Assembly (NCBI GenBank): GCA_951230915.1
Contig: OX579633.1
Location: forward strand, 2,480,001-2,544,000
Direction of reading: 5' to 3'
Length of the DNA stretch: 64,000 nt
From: Antitrichia curtipendula
Taxonomy: Eukaryota; Streptophyta; Bryopsida; Hypnales; Leucodontaceae
Part shown: in pieces, positions 1-10,908 of the stretch
Layout: each line of letters starts with the position of its first letter
Position numbering within the stretch: the first letter of the stretch is position 1
Made by a program: the position numbers and the translations under genes
The notes under the pieces: generated by a model
The model's input: the letters and a program-made list of their open reading frames with translations, nothing else
Told to the model about the DNA's origin: nothing
Database searches by the model: none

Positions 1-290
1 AAATCAATTGTACAAAAAATTTAATTTTAAAAGATTGGAAGCCAAAAAATCTAGTCAAGCAAGGTGTAAAAAAATATGTTTTCTTTACTTTAATTGCAAA
101 TATCTTGCAATCAACATGGTCAAAGTTCTTGAAATTTATTCCTTGCATTCTTATACTAGTCTAGTACAAGATTCTATGGTTAGATATACCAAAAAAGTAA
201 AACGACTTTTAAGCTTTTATGCACTTTGCAATAGAAATGGCAATTTTGCATGGTTTTGATTTTAAAAAGGCCTTGAGACTTTAGGGGTAA
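1..290 (+). repeat. Right-end fragment of a TTAA-type element
   Basis: The last bases read ctttaggggtaa, a one-base-degraded form of the CTTTAGGGGTTAA end seen on many elements here. The body shares phrases with other copies, such as 'tagtacaagattctatggtt' and 'gcaatcaacatggtcaaag'. The left part lies outside the window. It has no coding capacity; the 83-codon open frame is unconvincing. Confidence 0.5.
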
Positions 291-596
291 AAAAAACAAT
301 AATATGATATACTTGCAAATTTCCTTTTTCCTTAAAAAGATATTAAACAAAAGATTGAATACAGATATCCAAATGTATTCAACTTCACTGACCACTTTCA
401 ATTGAGTACTTTCAATCACCACCATTTCTTATCAGGAATTTTATCCTGAACAAAAGTAGAACTAAAAGGTATAATAAACCTCATCTTCACAGTTTTGGAA
501 GTCGGGTTACACATTGTAGCTTTGCCAAGATATGTGATAAAGTACAAGAGAATTGCTAGTGAAATTCATGGTGGGAAATTTCTGAAAAAATTCATT

Positions 597-678
597 CAAC
601 CTTGTTATGAAAACCTATACCTAATTTCAACCTTGTTATGAAAACCTAAACCTAATTTCAACCTTGTCATGAAAACTG
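597..678. repeat. 31-bp tandem repeat, about 2.6 copies
   Basis: The unit beginning caaccttgttatgaaaacct occurs at 597, 628 and, in part, 659. It lies in AT-rich DNA between the repeat end and the RPL4 promoter. The rest of 291-1140 shows no gene. Confidence 0.85.
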
Positions 679-1141
679 CCCCATCTACATTTTGTGTAAA
701 TTAAAAAGACACTAGGCATGAAAACCTTGGATCAATTTCAAGCACTTTGGAGATTTATAGATAATTTCAAATTGTAGCCAAAAAAATACAAGCTAATAGA
801 ACCTAGAATTATTTTTCAATTGTCAATAAGATTCAATCAAAACTTAAAAACAATTTCATTTAGGGGATTAAGAAAACCCTTTTCGACAATATATAACAAG
901 AGCCCTCCCATCAGTACCCAAATTGAAGACATTTATTGTGTGATCACAGAAAAAAGAAAAGAAAAGTATAGGCAGGTTGATAACCACTGAAAAATCTAGT
1001 CCTTGATGGAAAAATTGGTGCATTTTTCTCATCTTTGAGGGTGACTGAAAATTTCATTCTGAAAACACATTGCAAATCCACCGGAAGCACAGTGAAGGAA
1101 ACAGGAAATAGGAAAGTCCGACAGGGAAGACCACAGTTTGG

Positions 1142-1370
1142 GAACACTGGGAACTCAAATTAGCGATGAGAACGATCATAGACGGCTCCGATGTAATCTC
1201 GGGCTAACCGTGATCGTAAGATGAACGGCATAGATCCGAGAGGACATCCAAGCCCTAATGGGGTCTTGGAGGCTTGCACCGTGAGGGCAAGAGGGGAGCA
1301 ACTCGAGCGAGACGGTCTTTTTCAGGTGCCCCATTCGTGGTCGCAGGCCTCTTCGAGTATCTCATCAGCG
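1142..1370 (+). promoter_or_regulatory. RPL4 promoter / 5' leader region
   Basis: GC content rises sharply here ahead of the uL4 start codon. An ATG at 1221 is in frame with the uL4 start at 1371 and no stop intervenes. The region is therefore either untranslated leader (transcription starting after 1221) or would add 50 residues that uL4 proteins do not have. No clear TATA box is seen. Confidence 0.5.
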
Positions 1371-2973
1371 ATGGCGTCCGCGGCCGCAGCTCGGCCTTTG
1401 GTGAGCGTCCAGAGCGTCGACGGAAGCGACAAGGGCTCACAGGCCACCCTCCCTGCCGTTTTTCTGGCTCCAATTCGCCCGGACGTGGTGTCCACCGTGC
1501 ACACCGCCCTGGCGAAGAACAAGAGGCAGCCGTACGCCGTGAGCGTGAAGGCGGGGCACCAGACCTCGGCAGAGTCATGGGGGACGGGGCGTGCCGTGTC
1601 GCGTATTCCTAGGGTTCCCGGGGGTGGAACGCACCGGGCAGGACAGGGAGCTTTCGGCAACATGTGCCGAGGTGGACGCATGTTCGCGCCCACGAAGATC
1701 TGGCGCCGCTGGCACCGCAAGGTGAACCTGAACCAGAAGAGGTATGCTATCGCTTCCGCATTGGCTGCGTCCGCGGTTCCTTCTTTGGTTCTTGCAAGGG
1801 GTCACAAGATTGAGGAGGTTCCAGAAGTCCCTTTGGTCCTCGGCGACGCTGCTGAGGCGATCGAGAAGACTTCTGCGGCTGTCAAGTTGTTGAAGTCGCT
1901 CGGAGCCTATGCCGATGTGGAGAAGGTAAAGGCCAGCCACAGCATTAGGGCTGGTAAGGGGAAGATGAGGAACAGGAGGTACATTTCTCGCAGTGGACCT
2001 CTTGTGGTTTATGGTACCGAGGGCGCCAAGCTTGTGAAGTCGTTCAGGAACATTCCCGGTGTCGAGATTGTGTCCGTTGATCGACTGAACCTTCTCCAGC
2101 TTGCTCCAGGTTAGAATTTGTTTTCGATCACAACCCTAGACGATCTGCAGTTAGGGTTAGGGTTATGCGTAGGTTGACAACGACTCGAATTCTTTTCGTA
2201 TTGATGAATTGTCTTGTATTCTGTTTGTTGATCGCATGGTAAATGACTGAGAGCTTTGGTATTAGATGAAAGAAAACACCATAAGCTCTGGGTTTATTAA
2301 TCTCCTCGAAATGATACAACTGACTTTGATGCTGTTACATGGTTCAAGGTGGTCACCTTGGTCGTTTCATCGTCTGGACCAAGTCTGCTTTTGAGAAGTT
2401 GGATGCCATCTTTGGCACCCACGAGAAGAAGTCTCTCACGAAGAAGGACTACATCCTGCCCCGTAACATCATGGGCAACCCGGACTTGGCCAGGATCATC
2501 AATTCTGATGAAATACAGAGTGTTGTCCGCCCCACAAAGGTGGCCATCAAGAGGCGTGTGCTGAAGAAGAACCCATTGAAGAACTTGGGTGCTCTTCTCA
2601 AGCTGAACCCCTACGCCAAGACTGCGAGGAGAATGGAGCTTTTGGCACAAGAGAGGCAGGCCAAGGCCAAGTCCGAGAAGTTGCAGAGCAAGAGGAGTCA
2701 GCTCAAGGTATTCCTCAATTTCAAATAGCTGTGGTGTCCAATTTCTTAGCAAATGTTGAATAGGTCGTGACTGAGATTTTGCAATCAATTGGGGCCTAGT
2801 TATATCTAGGTGTTTGGTGCTTCTGAGTATGTCTGATAGAGTGCTTCTGTCTGCAGCCCGAGGAGAAGGAGTTAATCAAGAAACAGGGTGCTTCATGGTA
2901 CAAGACTATGGTGTCAGACTCCGAGTACACGGAGTTCGAGAACTTCACGAAGTGGTTAGGTGTCTCCCAGTAA
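1371..2973 (+). CDS. RPL4: Cytosolic 60S ribosomal protein uL4 (RPL4)
   Basis: Exons are 1371-2109, 2349-2707 and 2857-2973, giving 1215 nt and 404 aa, the usual length for plant uL4. uL4 is a 60S subunit protein whose long internal loop lines the nascent-peptide exit tunnel. Visible family signatures: N-terminus [14 protein letters not shown]; the loop [17 protein letters not shown] followed by [47 protein letters not shown]; then after intron 1 [18 protein letters not shown] and [20 protein letters not shown]. Exon 3 encodes the C-terminal tail ending FTKWLGVSQ. Intron 1 (2110-2348) splits a Gly codon (phase 1); intron 2 (2708-2856) is phase 0; both are GT-AG. The start at 1371 is chosen because homology begins there. 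The gene looks intact and functional. Confidence 0.97.
2151..2166 (+). promoter_or_regulatory. Telomere-like motif (telo-box type) in RPL4 intron 1
   Basis: The sequence is ttagggttagggttat, with a related 'aaccctaga' at 2132. Telo-box motifs (AAACCCTAA) near the start of ribosomal-protein genes are known regulatory elements in plants. Here the motif lies 41 bp inside intron 1. Its role is inferred. Confidence 0.5.
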
Positions 2974-3877
2974 ATAGGGCTTCGATAGTCCATTTTCATA
3001 CTTACTGGAGCTGCCCTTGCTGGAGGGAAAGCTATTTTCGCAGACGCTGTAAGAGTGCACTTTTAATGAGACATAATCTCCGGTTATTCATAATTTCCGG
3101 TTATTCATAATTTCGGGGTGACTGTACACCCTTTCTTACATGGTTTGTCTACTCTTAAAAGTGTGTCTACTCTTCACGAAATTATCGAAACTTTATTCTT
3201 CAATTATATCTGACGTCAGCTCAAGTTAATTACAAAAGTTGACCAGATACTTCAAAGTTGGTCTTCCATTCAGTTAATGCTGTGCTGTGCGGTGTTTTTT
3301 CCTTACTCTTCTGATCTTAATGTTCTCCCGATGGTTGTATTATGTACATCGTCTTAGTTGATGATAAGTTCGCGTGTATGCAGTGTTTATGTACTGGGAT
3401 TTTTCAAATTCATTTCATACGACTTGGAGTGTTAGTAGTGAAACGTCTGAAAATATGTTCGGTATTGACTTATTAACCCTCTCCGGTTGGAGTCGTTCGG
3501 AATAATGCTGCATTCCGCATGTTATTACATTCGAATAGTGTTCATATTACTGAGGTGATTGTGCATCATGATTTGATGACACAGTGGGTATTTGTATAGT
3601 TGTATATATGTGTTCCAGGAATCCTCCCTATTTTCTAAAATAACGGTAAGCGTCACTGAAAACCTGAATTTTTATAGAAGTCTGCATATCGTTTTCATCA
3701 GTCTCTCCCTTGTGTTTGCATGTGGACCAAACTCCAGTTTCAGCGTAGAAGAGGATTTGGACGTAAACGATCATTTCTGATTATTCTGTTCTTAGGTTGT
3801 TTGTGGTTCATTTCTGACATCATCTTCCGAGGGCGGAGAATTCTGCTGTCAGTGGCTTTACACTGTTGTAGACCCAA
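2974..3877. other. RPL4 3' flank, no gene
   Basis: This holds the RPL4 3' UTR and flanking DNA up to the tRNA. No convincing exon was found; the 62-codon open frame at 3592-3780 resembles nothing known. Confidence 0.6.
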
Positions 3878-3949
3878 GTCGTTGTAGTATAGTGGTAAGT
3901 ATTCCCGCCTGTCACGCGGGTGACCCGGGTTCGATCCCCGGCAGCGGCG
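3878..3949 (+). tRNA. trnD-GUC: tRNA-Asp (anticodon GUC)
   Basis: The 72-nt gene has a GTCGTTG acceptor strand pairing with CAGCGGC (G-U pairs allowed), a D-arm around TAGTATAGTGGT, anticodon GTC at 3911-3913 in a CCCGCC..GCGGG stem, and T-loop GGTTCGATCCCC. Discriminator base is G and no CCA is encoded, as expected for a nuclear gene. The A-box- and B-box-like internal promoters are intact. It is intron-less. Confidence 0.97.
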
Positions 3950-3955
3950 CCTCTC

Positions 3956-3959
3956 TTTT
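3956..3959 (+). terminator. RNA polymerase III T4 terminator
   Basis: Four T residues lie 7 nt after the discriminator base, a typical minimal pol III terminator for the tRNA-Asp gene. Confidence 0.75.
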
Positions 3960-3998
3960 GGTGGGGGGATTCCTACGGGGGACCGTGACCCCCTTAGA

Positions 3999-4293
3999 TC
4001 GGGGTGGATTGACCCCCTCGCTCGGGGTGCATGTAAAAAAAGAGCCCCCTATTTTGGGCCGTTCCAGGGTATAATCTTGACTTCATTTAACAAATTTGGG
4101 GCATGTGTAAAAAACAGGGTTTGTATATCCCTGTGTTTTTATCCATGAAGTAAACACTGGGATTTTTTATTTACCACTGATGATAAAGTTTGCAAATTCT
4201 GAATTCACATTTGCAACTAGAGGTCCCAAATTAGCTAGGAGAGGTGAAGAAATACAAATTTTATGCGGCACAAATAAGGGGGTCAATCCTCCC
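3999..4293. mobile_element. MITE-like element related to the one at 48750
   Basis: The left end ggggtggattgaccccct is matched inversely near 4278-4293 (aagggggtcaatcctccct). Internal phrases such as 'gccccctattttg', 'attctgaattcacatttgca' and 'tgcggcacaaa' recur, often inversely, in the 48750 element and at 49310-49430. Ends are less perfect than in the 48750 copy and I could not fix a target duplication. It begins about 50 bp after the tRNA. Confidence 0.6.
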
Positions 4294-4299
4294 TGACCT

Positions 4300-5246
4300 G
4301 TACGGCAAGGGTTCCAAAGACATTGTCAAACCCTAAATGTCCAAACTGTGTTTTCTGGCAACACAACAATTTCGGGTAGCTCACTTCAAATGGAGTTTTG
4401 TATTGTTTGTCTTTGAAATTTTCACACAAGATGTGCTCAAGAAGTAACGTTAATTTAAAAGTTATCGTATAATGTGTAGTTTTTATTGCTGAGTGGGTAG
4501 TCGCGCCAGCAAAAAGAAAACTTTTTTGAAAATCACTTTTTTAGGAAATTAAAAAAATAAATTGAAATTGGTTCTTTAGATATATAATTGTGTACATGAA
4601 AAGCTTTTAATCATTCCAATTTGATTAATGAGATGAAAGTTATGAAGAGTTTTAGTTTGAGAGTAGTTATGGAATCTCTACTCTAAGATAAACTTTGAAG
4701 TCCTTTATTTTACTCAATTTTCAATATTTCTGAATAATAATAAAAACATTGGGTGTAGATTGTTTATTAAAAGATTTCAACCATTAGGATTGACATTTTT
4801 CAATTCCATATTTAAATTCTTAATAATTTAGTGTTTTGAACATTCTCTACCTCTTTCTACTTACTATTTGTTTCCTATATGTTTTACAATTCCAAATGAT
4901 CTGAAAATTTTCAAGCATGTAGTCAACTTGCCTTGAAGAATGAATCCAAAGAGTAACCACCATTTTGGACATTTTTTCATACAAATGTGACCTTGTGAAG
5001 TGCAGCTGCCCGGTTTTTTGCAGGGACAAAAAAAGTTTTTTTGTCAACTCAAACGCTATTATCTTGCAATCCATGCTGTGGAAATTTCTGAAATTTTTTC
5101 TACAACTTCTCAAACTAGTTTAATACAAAATCCTATGATTATGTTTTTTCAAAAATGTATTTTTTCTAAAATTTGGTACTTGTATTAGAAATAGCAGTTT
5201 TGGAGCGGTTTTGGTGAAAACATAGTCTCTAACCTTTAGGGGTTAA
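4300..5246 (+). mobile_element. TTAA-type element, long family (copy 1)
   Basis: It ends ctttaggggttaa at 5246. The body matches, inverted, the sequence at 28650-29512, including 'ctttgaaattttcacacaa' and the phrase on adjusting to 'gagtgggtag'. The left boundary is uncertain (4300-4325). No transposase. Confidence 0.55.
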
Positions 5247-5836
5247 CTTGAGGTAGTTTGCGGGTAGTTATGGAAGCTCTACTTTAAGACAAACTTTGAA
5301 GTCCTTTATTTAAATCAATTTTCAACATTTTTGAAAAAAATAAAAATAAATTGTAGATTGTTTATTACAACATTGCAACCTTGGGATTGGCATTTTTCAA
5401 TTCCATAAATAAATTGTTAACAATTTAGTATTTTGAATCATTCTTTACTTCTTTCTAGTTACTATTTTTTTCCCTATATATTGTACAATTTCAAATGATC
5501 CGAAATTTTTCAAGCATGTAGCCAACTTGCCTTGAAGAATGAATCCAAAGAGTTACAACCATTTTGGACATTTTTTCATACAAATATTAGCTTGTGAAGT
5601 ATAGTTTTTCTTTTTTTGTGGTGCCAAAAAAAGAATACTTGTCACTTCAAATGCTAATATCTTGCAATCTACACTATGGAAGTTTCTAAAAAAATTCCAC
5701 ATCTTCTCATACTACAAGATTCTATAGTTACATGTATTTAAAAATGTATTTTTTCTAAAATTTGGTAATTGTCCTAGAAATGGCAGTTTTGGAGCTTTTG
5801 GGGTGAAAATATAGTCCAAATCATTTAGAGGGTATA
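5247..5836 (+). repeat. Tandem partial copy of the preceding element
   Basis: Starting near 5262 the sequence repeats 4660-5246 in the same order ('gtagttatggaa.ctctact', 'aactttgaagtcctttatt', 'catgtagccaacttgccttg'). It closes with a decayed end, catttagagggtata, near 5836. This is a head-to-tail pair about 600 bp apart. Confidence 0.75.
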
Positions 5837-8800
5837 TACCCACAAATATAAGCTTGAAAAAAGAATGATTCTTATACGCACTCCTTCAATACTCAAAAGC
5901 ATCCTTGTACTCTAGTTGTAGAATAGTAACTTCTTCCAACAACTTTTCATTACAAATTTTGTTTTGTTTTACCATAAATAATTCCTAAATGAATTGGAGT
6001 AGTCCAATTTTTTATAAATCAAATAGATGCATTATATAATACAATTTAAAAGAAGAATTTAATGATGACATTTCCAAAAAAAGTTGTAAGTAGGATCTTA
6101 GATTACATCCGTATGATTGAATCTAATGCAACATACATTGATATTTATTATTACAAATATTAACCAATTAAAATCAAATGTTATTTTTGACTTGCAACCA
6201 ATTTAAATCTATAAATCAAAAAAATTAACGTTAAATTTTCTATAATTTTTATGAATTATTTTGGTGAAGATTGAATTATGCTCATAAAGTATCATATAGG
6301 TGCATCTCAACCTCTGAAGGCTATTTTTCCATCAAAAAACATTCAGAACCACCATTTTTTGCTACACGTGCCCCTCCTATCTCTCTCTCTATATATAACC
6401 ATAGGATCTTATACTTGACTTGTCTTAAATCATGTCTTTAAATTTTCATAAAGTTTAACCGTACAAATTCGAAGTTATTAGCATTCAAAGTTAGAAAAGA
6501 AGTTTTTGTGAATAATGTCTTATAGTTTCAGATGACTTTGATCGCCATTTGTGGAAAAAAAATTCACAACATACTTTGAATTAAAAAAAACTTAGCTTGA
6601 AGAATTGAGTTGAAAGTCTAGGAAAAAAATTTCAAAAAACACACTTGATTTTCCTTCTTTAAAAAATTGTTAAGTAGAAGTAGGTCTAAGATTGAATGAA
6701 AATTCAAATTGTTAATAGCTCTAAAATGGAATTAAAACATAGTAATCCCAAATGGTGAGATTGCTCTAGTAAGCATGTCTAATCTTGTGAAGCAATGTTT
6801 TTTGAAAAATTGTGAAAATTGCATTAAAAATATAAATCCTATGAGTTATCTTTTGAGGAAGATACTTAGATTGCTCAAAAAACAAGAATGTCTATAACTT
6901 TCTCACCACTAGTCCAAATAGAATGAATCAAAGCTTCGCATGTAGGCCAAAATATAATGTTTTAGGAAGGAAATTTTATTTTTTTTGGCATTTTATTTAT
7001 TTTTTTTGTTGACCATTGACCTCTATTTTTAGCTTATTGTGCCATAACTTTTTCTCGTAGACACTAATTGAAATAAAAACTGTATTCCCATGAAGCTTAT
7101 GTATTTTTCTAGCTTCTCAAAAAGTTTCAAAGAATTACAATGAGTATTGAGATTGTATTAGCCTATTCAAAGTCACATTTTGGCCCTTAGGGCCAATGAG
7201 ACTTTAGGGTTAAAAAAGACTACAAAACTTCATGTAGACGTCTTATTACTTCATAGTAAATATTGTGCCACATATAAAAGATGAAGACATTCAATATGAC
7301 AATTTGAGGTTGTATTGGTAATACTTCAAAATGCCCCTATATGACAAAACTTTGGAAGACAAAGGGAGGAAGGGCACGGTAGTAGTCCTATCTTACATGT
7401 TTTTCACTTGTTTAATTTGAAACAAATTCTCCACAAGACCTTTCAATTTTTAAATTCGTTTGAGTAGGTGGCTCAAAATATTTAGAATGTTCAAAATCAT
7501 TCTCAAAATGATTTGAACAAGGCCATTTTCTCAATGTAAAAAGATAGATTAGTTGTTTACTCCATGGTATAACTTACTATACCAATTGCCAACCAATTGC
7601 AAGTCTCCTAGTGTCCAAAGCAAGAATATCTCCATCATTTATTACAATATAGTAGTACTATTTTATTTTAAATATTTACAAGAGTTGTTAGTCTCACTAA
7701 AAATTGCTTATTATGATAGACAATGGGAATTTGAAGATGGATGGTTTAACCTTGAAGCGCTCTGACATCCAATTTTGAGACAACTAACATATTGAAATTC
7801 AAGTTTTATTCTCATTAGTACTTGAATGAAAGTCATCTAGTTTGTGGAGATACTTTATCAAGTTGTTGTCCTACCTAATGGTTGGATTGGTATTACTAGA
7901 GTACATATTTTTCTAAAATTACAAATGTGGAAGTATGTCAATTGGTTGACCAAGCCAAAATTGCATTGACTAGTTTAAAATAGAATTTGCAAAAATGAGG
8001 TCATAGATTTAAAGAGCACAAAAATTTCAAAAAATCATCGTGTGATGAGAACTTCATTTCAAATCCATTTCAACAAATTGTACTTAAAAAATGATAAAAT
8101 TTTGCTTGCAATCGAATTTTGAAGGAATTTTGAAATTTCCCGTTCATTGGTGATAGCATTGGTGAATTTAATTGTATGGATGGAATCTATAATTAAAAAT
8201 CTACAGCTTTTATGTGTATATGAATTCTAAAGTATTCTTCCAAAGTACTTTATAATGATTTTTTTCTCAAATTGAGGATTCTGGAGGAGACTCTGGACGT
8301 TTAGTGGCCTTCAACAGGCCTCTGTTTGACAAAAATTGGGAGATGGACTTAGAAAAAAAATTCTATCTTTTGGATTGACGTAATTTTTTATACTAGTGGA
8401 GATGCCGTCAACTAGCATTTGTTTTAACTCAATTACCTCAGAGACACATAATCAGATGTTCAAAGATCTATCTAGGATACTAATACAAACATTTGTCATA
8501 AAGGGTGAAAATATGGACCTTATTGTTTGGCTTGGATGAAAAAAATTGAAGATTTTGGAACTCAAATCCACTGAATCAAAATTTCATATTCAGAGTCAAA
8601 GACCCCAAATTAGCTTCAAGATGTCACGACATACAAAATTAAATATTGCAAAATAGGGAGACAAGGTTATTACTTACACAATGGGAAAAAAAAAATTATC
8701 CCAAACAATGGAATGCTGATAGCACAACACTTTGATGTGTTGCATAACATTATTAACCAATTCTTAAGGGGTCCTTTTGGTCATCCAAAAAACAAGAGCC

Positions 8801-9750
8801 CTTAGTGTGCAACTTTCCATCCAGCCAATGACTCCCTTCAATTTCCTAGGACACCATCCAATGGCTCTCTATTCTTTAACCTTAAAAAATGTTGTAGACA
8901 TTAAGTGTCTAGTGAGTGACAAAAAACATTGGAATTCCAATGTAACCAGGACCTAGCACGCCAACCTAATAATGATGAGGCCACTAAAAAATTCATGCCC
9001 CAATGCAACAACATTGGTCTCTTTTTATTCCTAGCCTCACCATTTTCCATCCCTTGCCCGAAAATTTGGCAAAATAAAAAAAGTCCGCAAGTTGGCTCAC
9101 AATAGAAAAAGTTATAATTGCCATACCATTTGAGCTTTGTTATATTTACCAATAAATTGGATTTCCCTTTTTTTTGCATGAAGGGTCTTTTTCAATGTAA
9201 AATCTTTTCCTCTTTTTTTTTATATAATGTAGAAAAGTTCATTTGAGGTTGTGATTGCTAGCTTTGCATTGGGGCTATTTTTTTTAAGTTACCAAAACAA
9301 AATGAAGTCCATTTCCTTCTATGTTGTCCATGTCCCTCCATACTATCCATGTCGCACTACAGATGCTCTAATAACATCAGAGCATCGCCACTATGCCATG
9401 GCATTGGCAATGCCACTCTAGGCTTGCCGCACTTGTCTAGAGAAAAACGACTCCACACCATTATCCCTTCATGGTACATGCTAAGCCATTCTTCATGGCA
9501 CTCCCACATTTGTTCAGCAATAGAGGGCCTTTGTAGTAGGCAATTTTACACTCACACTAACTTGATCAACTTTGACTATGGCCTTGGTGGAAGACATGGA
9601 GGCCCATGAGAGGTATGAGAAGAAGGGGAAGAACTTTAGCGAGGACTTTAAAGATTGATTGGTACAGAGCATTGCATTTGGAGTGCACCACCATATCTCA
9701 CAAGGTAGTAAGTGCATTGCCACTTCTTGATGCCATGGTCAAATGGACTA
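5837..9750. other. AT-rich repeat-derived DNA, no gene
   Basis: No coding pattern or RNA gene was recognised. A decayed TTAA-type end (actttagggttaa) lies at 7201-7213, preceded by body sequence like that of the other copies. The rest is low-complexity AT-rich sequence. Confidence 0.5.
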
Positions 9751-9756
9751 TTCTGA

Positions 9757-10036
9757 AAGTGATCATGACATAGAGGTACATTTTGTTTTCTTCTATGTAT
9801 CAACAATGTACATTTTGGGAGTTGGTTACTTTTAGTAATCATTTTGTTTCAACTTCAAAAATTCATAACTAATTCCACAAAGGTCCAAAAAATATGAAAT
9901 GAATTGGGTTAGATGCGATTCTATTTTACTTCCTACAAATATTTATTGAATTTTTTTTTAAGAAATTTAGCTTCCTCCAAAAAAACAATCTGCTCTTAAA
10001 TGGTTGCTTTGAGAGCGAACTACCTTATTGGTGGTG
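9757..10036. repeat. MITE fragment related to the 51737 insert
   Basis: The right end reads cttaaatggttgctttgaga and then ...ctacctta, closely matching the right end of the 244-bp insert at 51737-51980 ('ttaaatggtctctttaagag' ... 'ttacctta'). The left boundary is approximate. Confidence 0.4.
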
Positions 10037-10863
10037 ATGCTTTTATGTGCCTTGCTATAGTAAAATCTCTCTAAATCCACCCTCCATAAGTCAATAAACC
10101 TCTATAAAGCAATAGGTCCAAGTGGTCCCAACTTTGGAAATTAAAAAAAAATTACAACACTAAATGAGAGCCGACCAAGCAAATCGTGGTGGACCTAAAC
10201 CATGTCAAAAAAGATAAAATACTCTTTTGAACAAGCTTCTTGACTTGAAGATGCAACACCTGTACCGCTGTGATAGCTTCTTGTGTAGTGCGGATCCTCT
10301 TTAATGCAATGAACCTCTCTAAAGTAATAGTGTCAGGTGGTCCCAAACATATTGGTTTAGGTAAGAATGTTGCACTTTTTTATATTAGTTTGATTGTCCA
10401 CACAACTCCGACAGGCAGGAATGACTCATACCTCCTAGACAGTAAGTCATTTGTTTAAAATAAAAACTTCGATTGTTTCAAAATCTATCAAAAAGAGAAA
10501 AAAACTCAGGAAAAGGCCGCCTCTTCAGTTACTGTAACTGTATGGCACAGCTGTCTTCTCGTGGAACTTAAATTCGTGCAGCTCGACTGTTTTGTTTTTT
10601 TCTTGCAACACATGGACGGACAATTTCCGCATTGCAAGCGGAGCTCGACTTTTGATAAACCTTACGATCCACTCATTCCAGACGTCTTCGCTGCAGTAAG
10701 TTACGTGTGTGTTTCGACAAAAAAAATAGGCAGCCGTCTTCCTACAGTACGGGTAACTTAAGTTAGTCCCAGCACAGCAGCACTCCTTTGAAGAATTGTC
10801 TCCACGAATAAATGGAAATCGTTGAAAACCAACATTCTTCCATTGTTTTTATTTGATTCTTTG

Positions 10864-10908
10864 AGATTATGGCAAGATTATGGCAAGATTATGGCAAGAT
10901 TATGGCAC
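10864..10908. repeat. 11-bp tandem repeat, 4 copies
   Basis: The unit gattatggcaa is repeated four times without visible change. It lies between blocks of slightly GC-richer sequence (10500-10800) that have no convincing reading frame. Confidence 0.9.

Noticed and set aside
1255..1940. Several frames overlapping RPL4 exon 1 on both strands
   Set aside because: Shadows of a GC-rich exon; only the uL4 frame matches a known family throughout.
2202..2250. Possible box C/D snoRNA in RPL4 intron 1 (TGATGA at 2202, CTGA at 2247)
   Set aside because: The boxes are only about 49 nt apart, with no terminal stem and no internal box pair.
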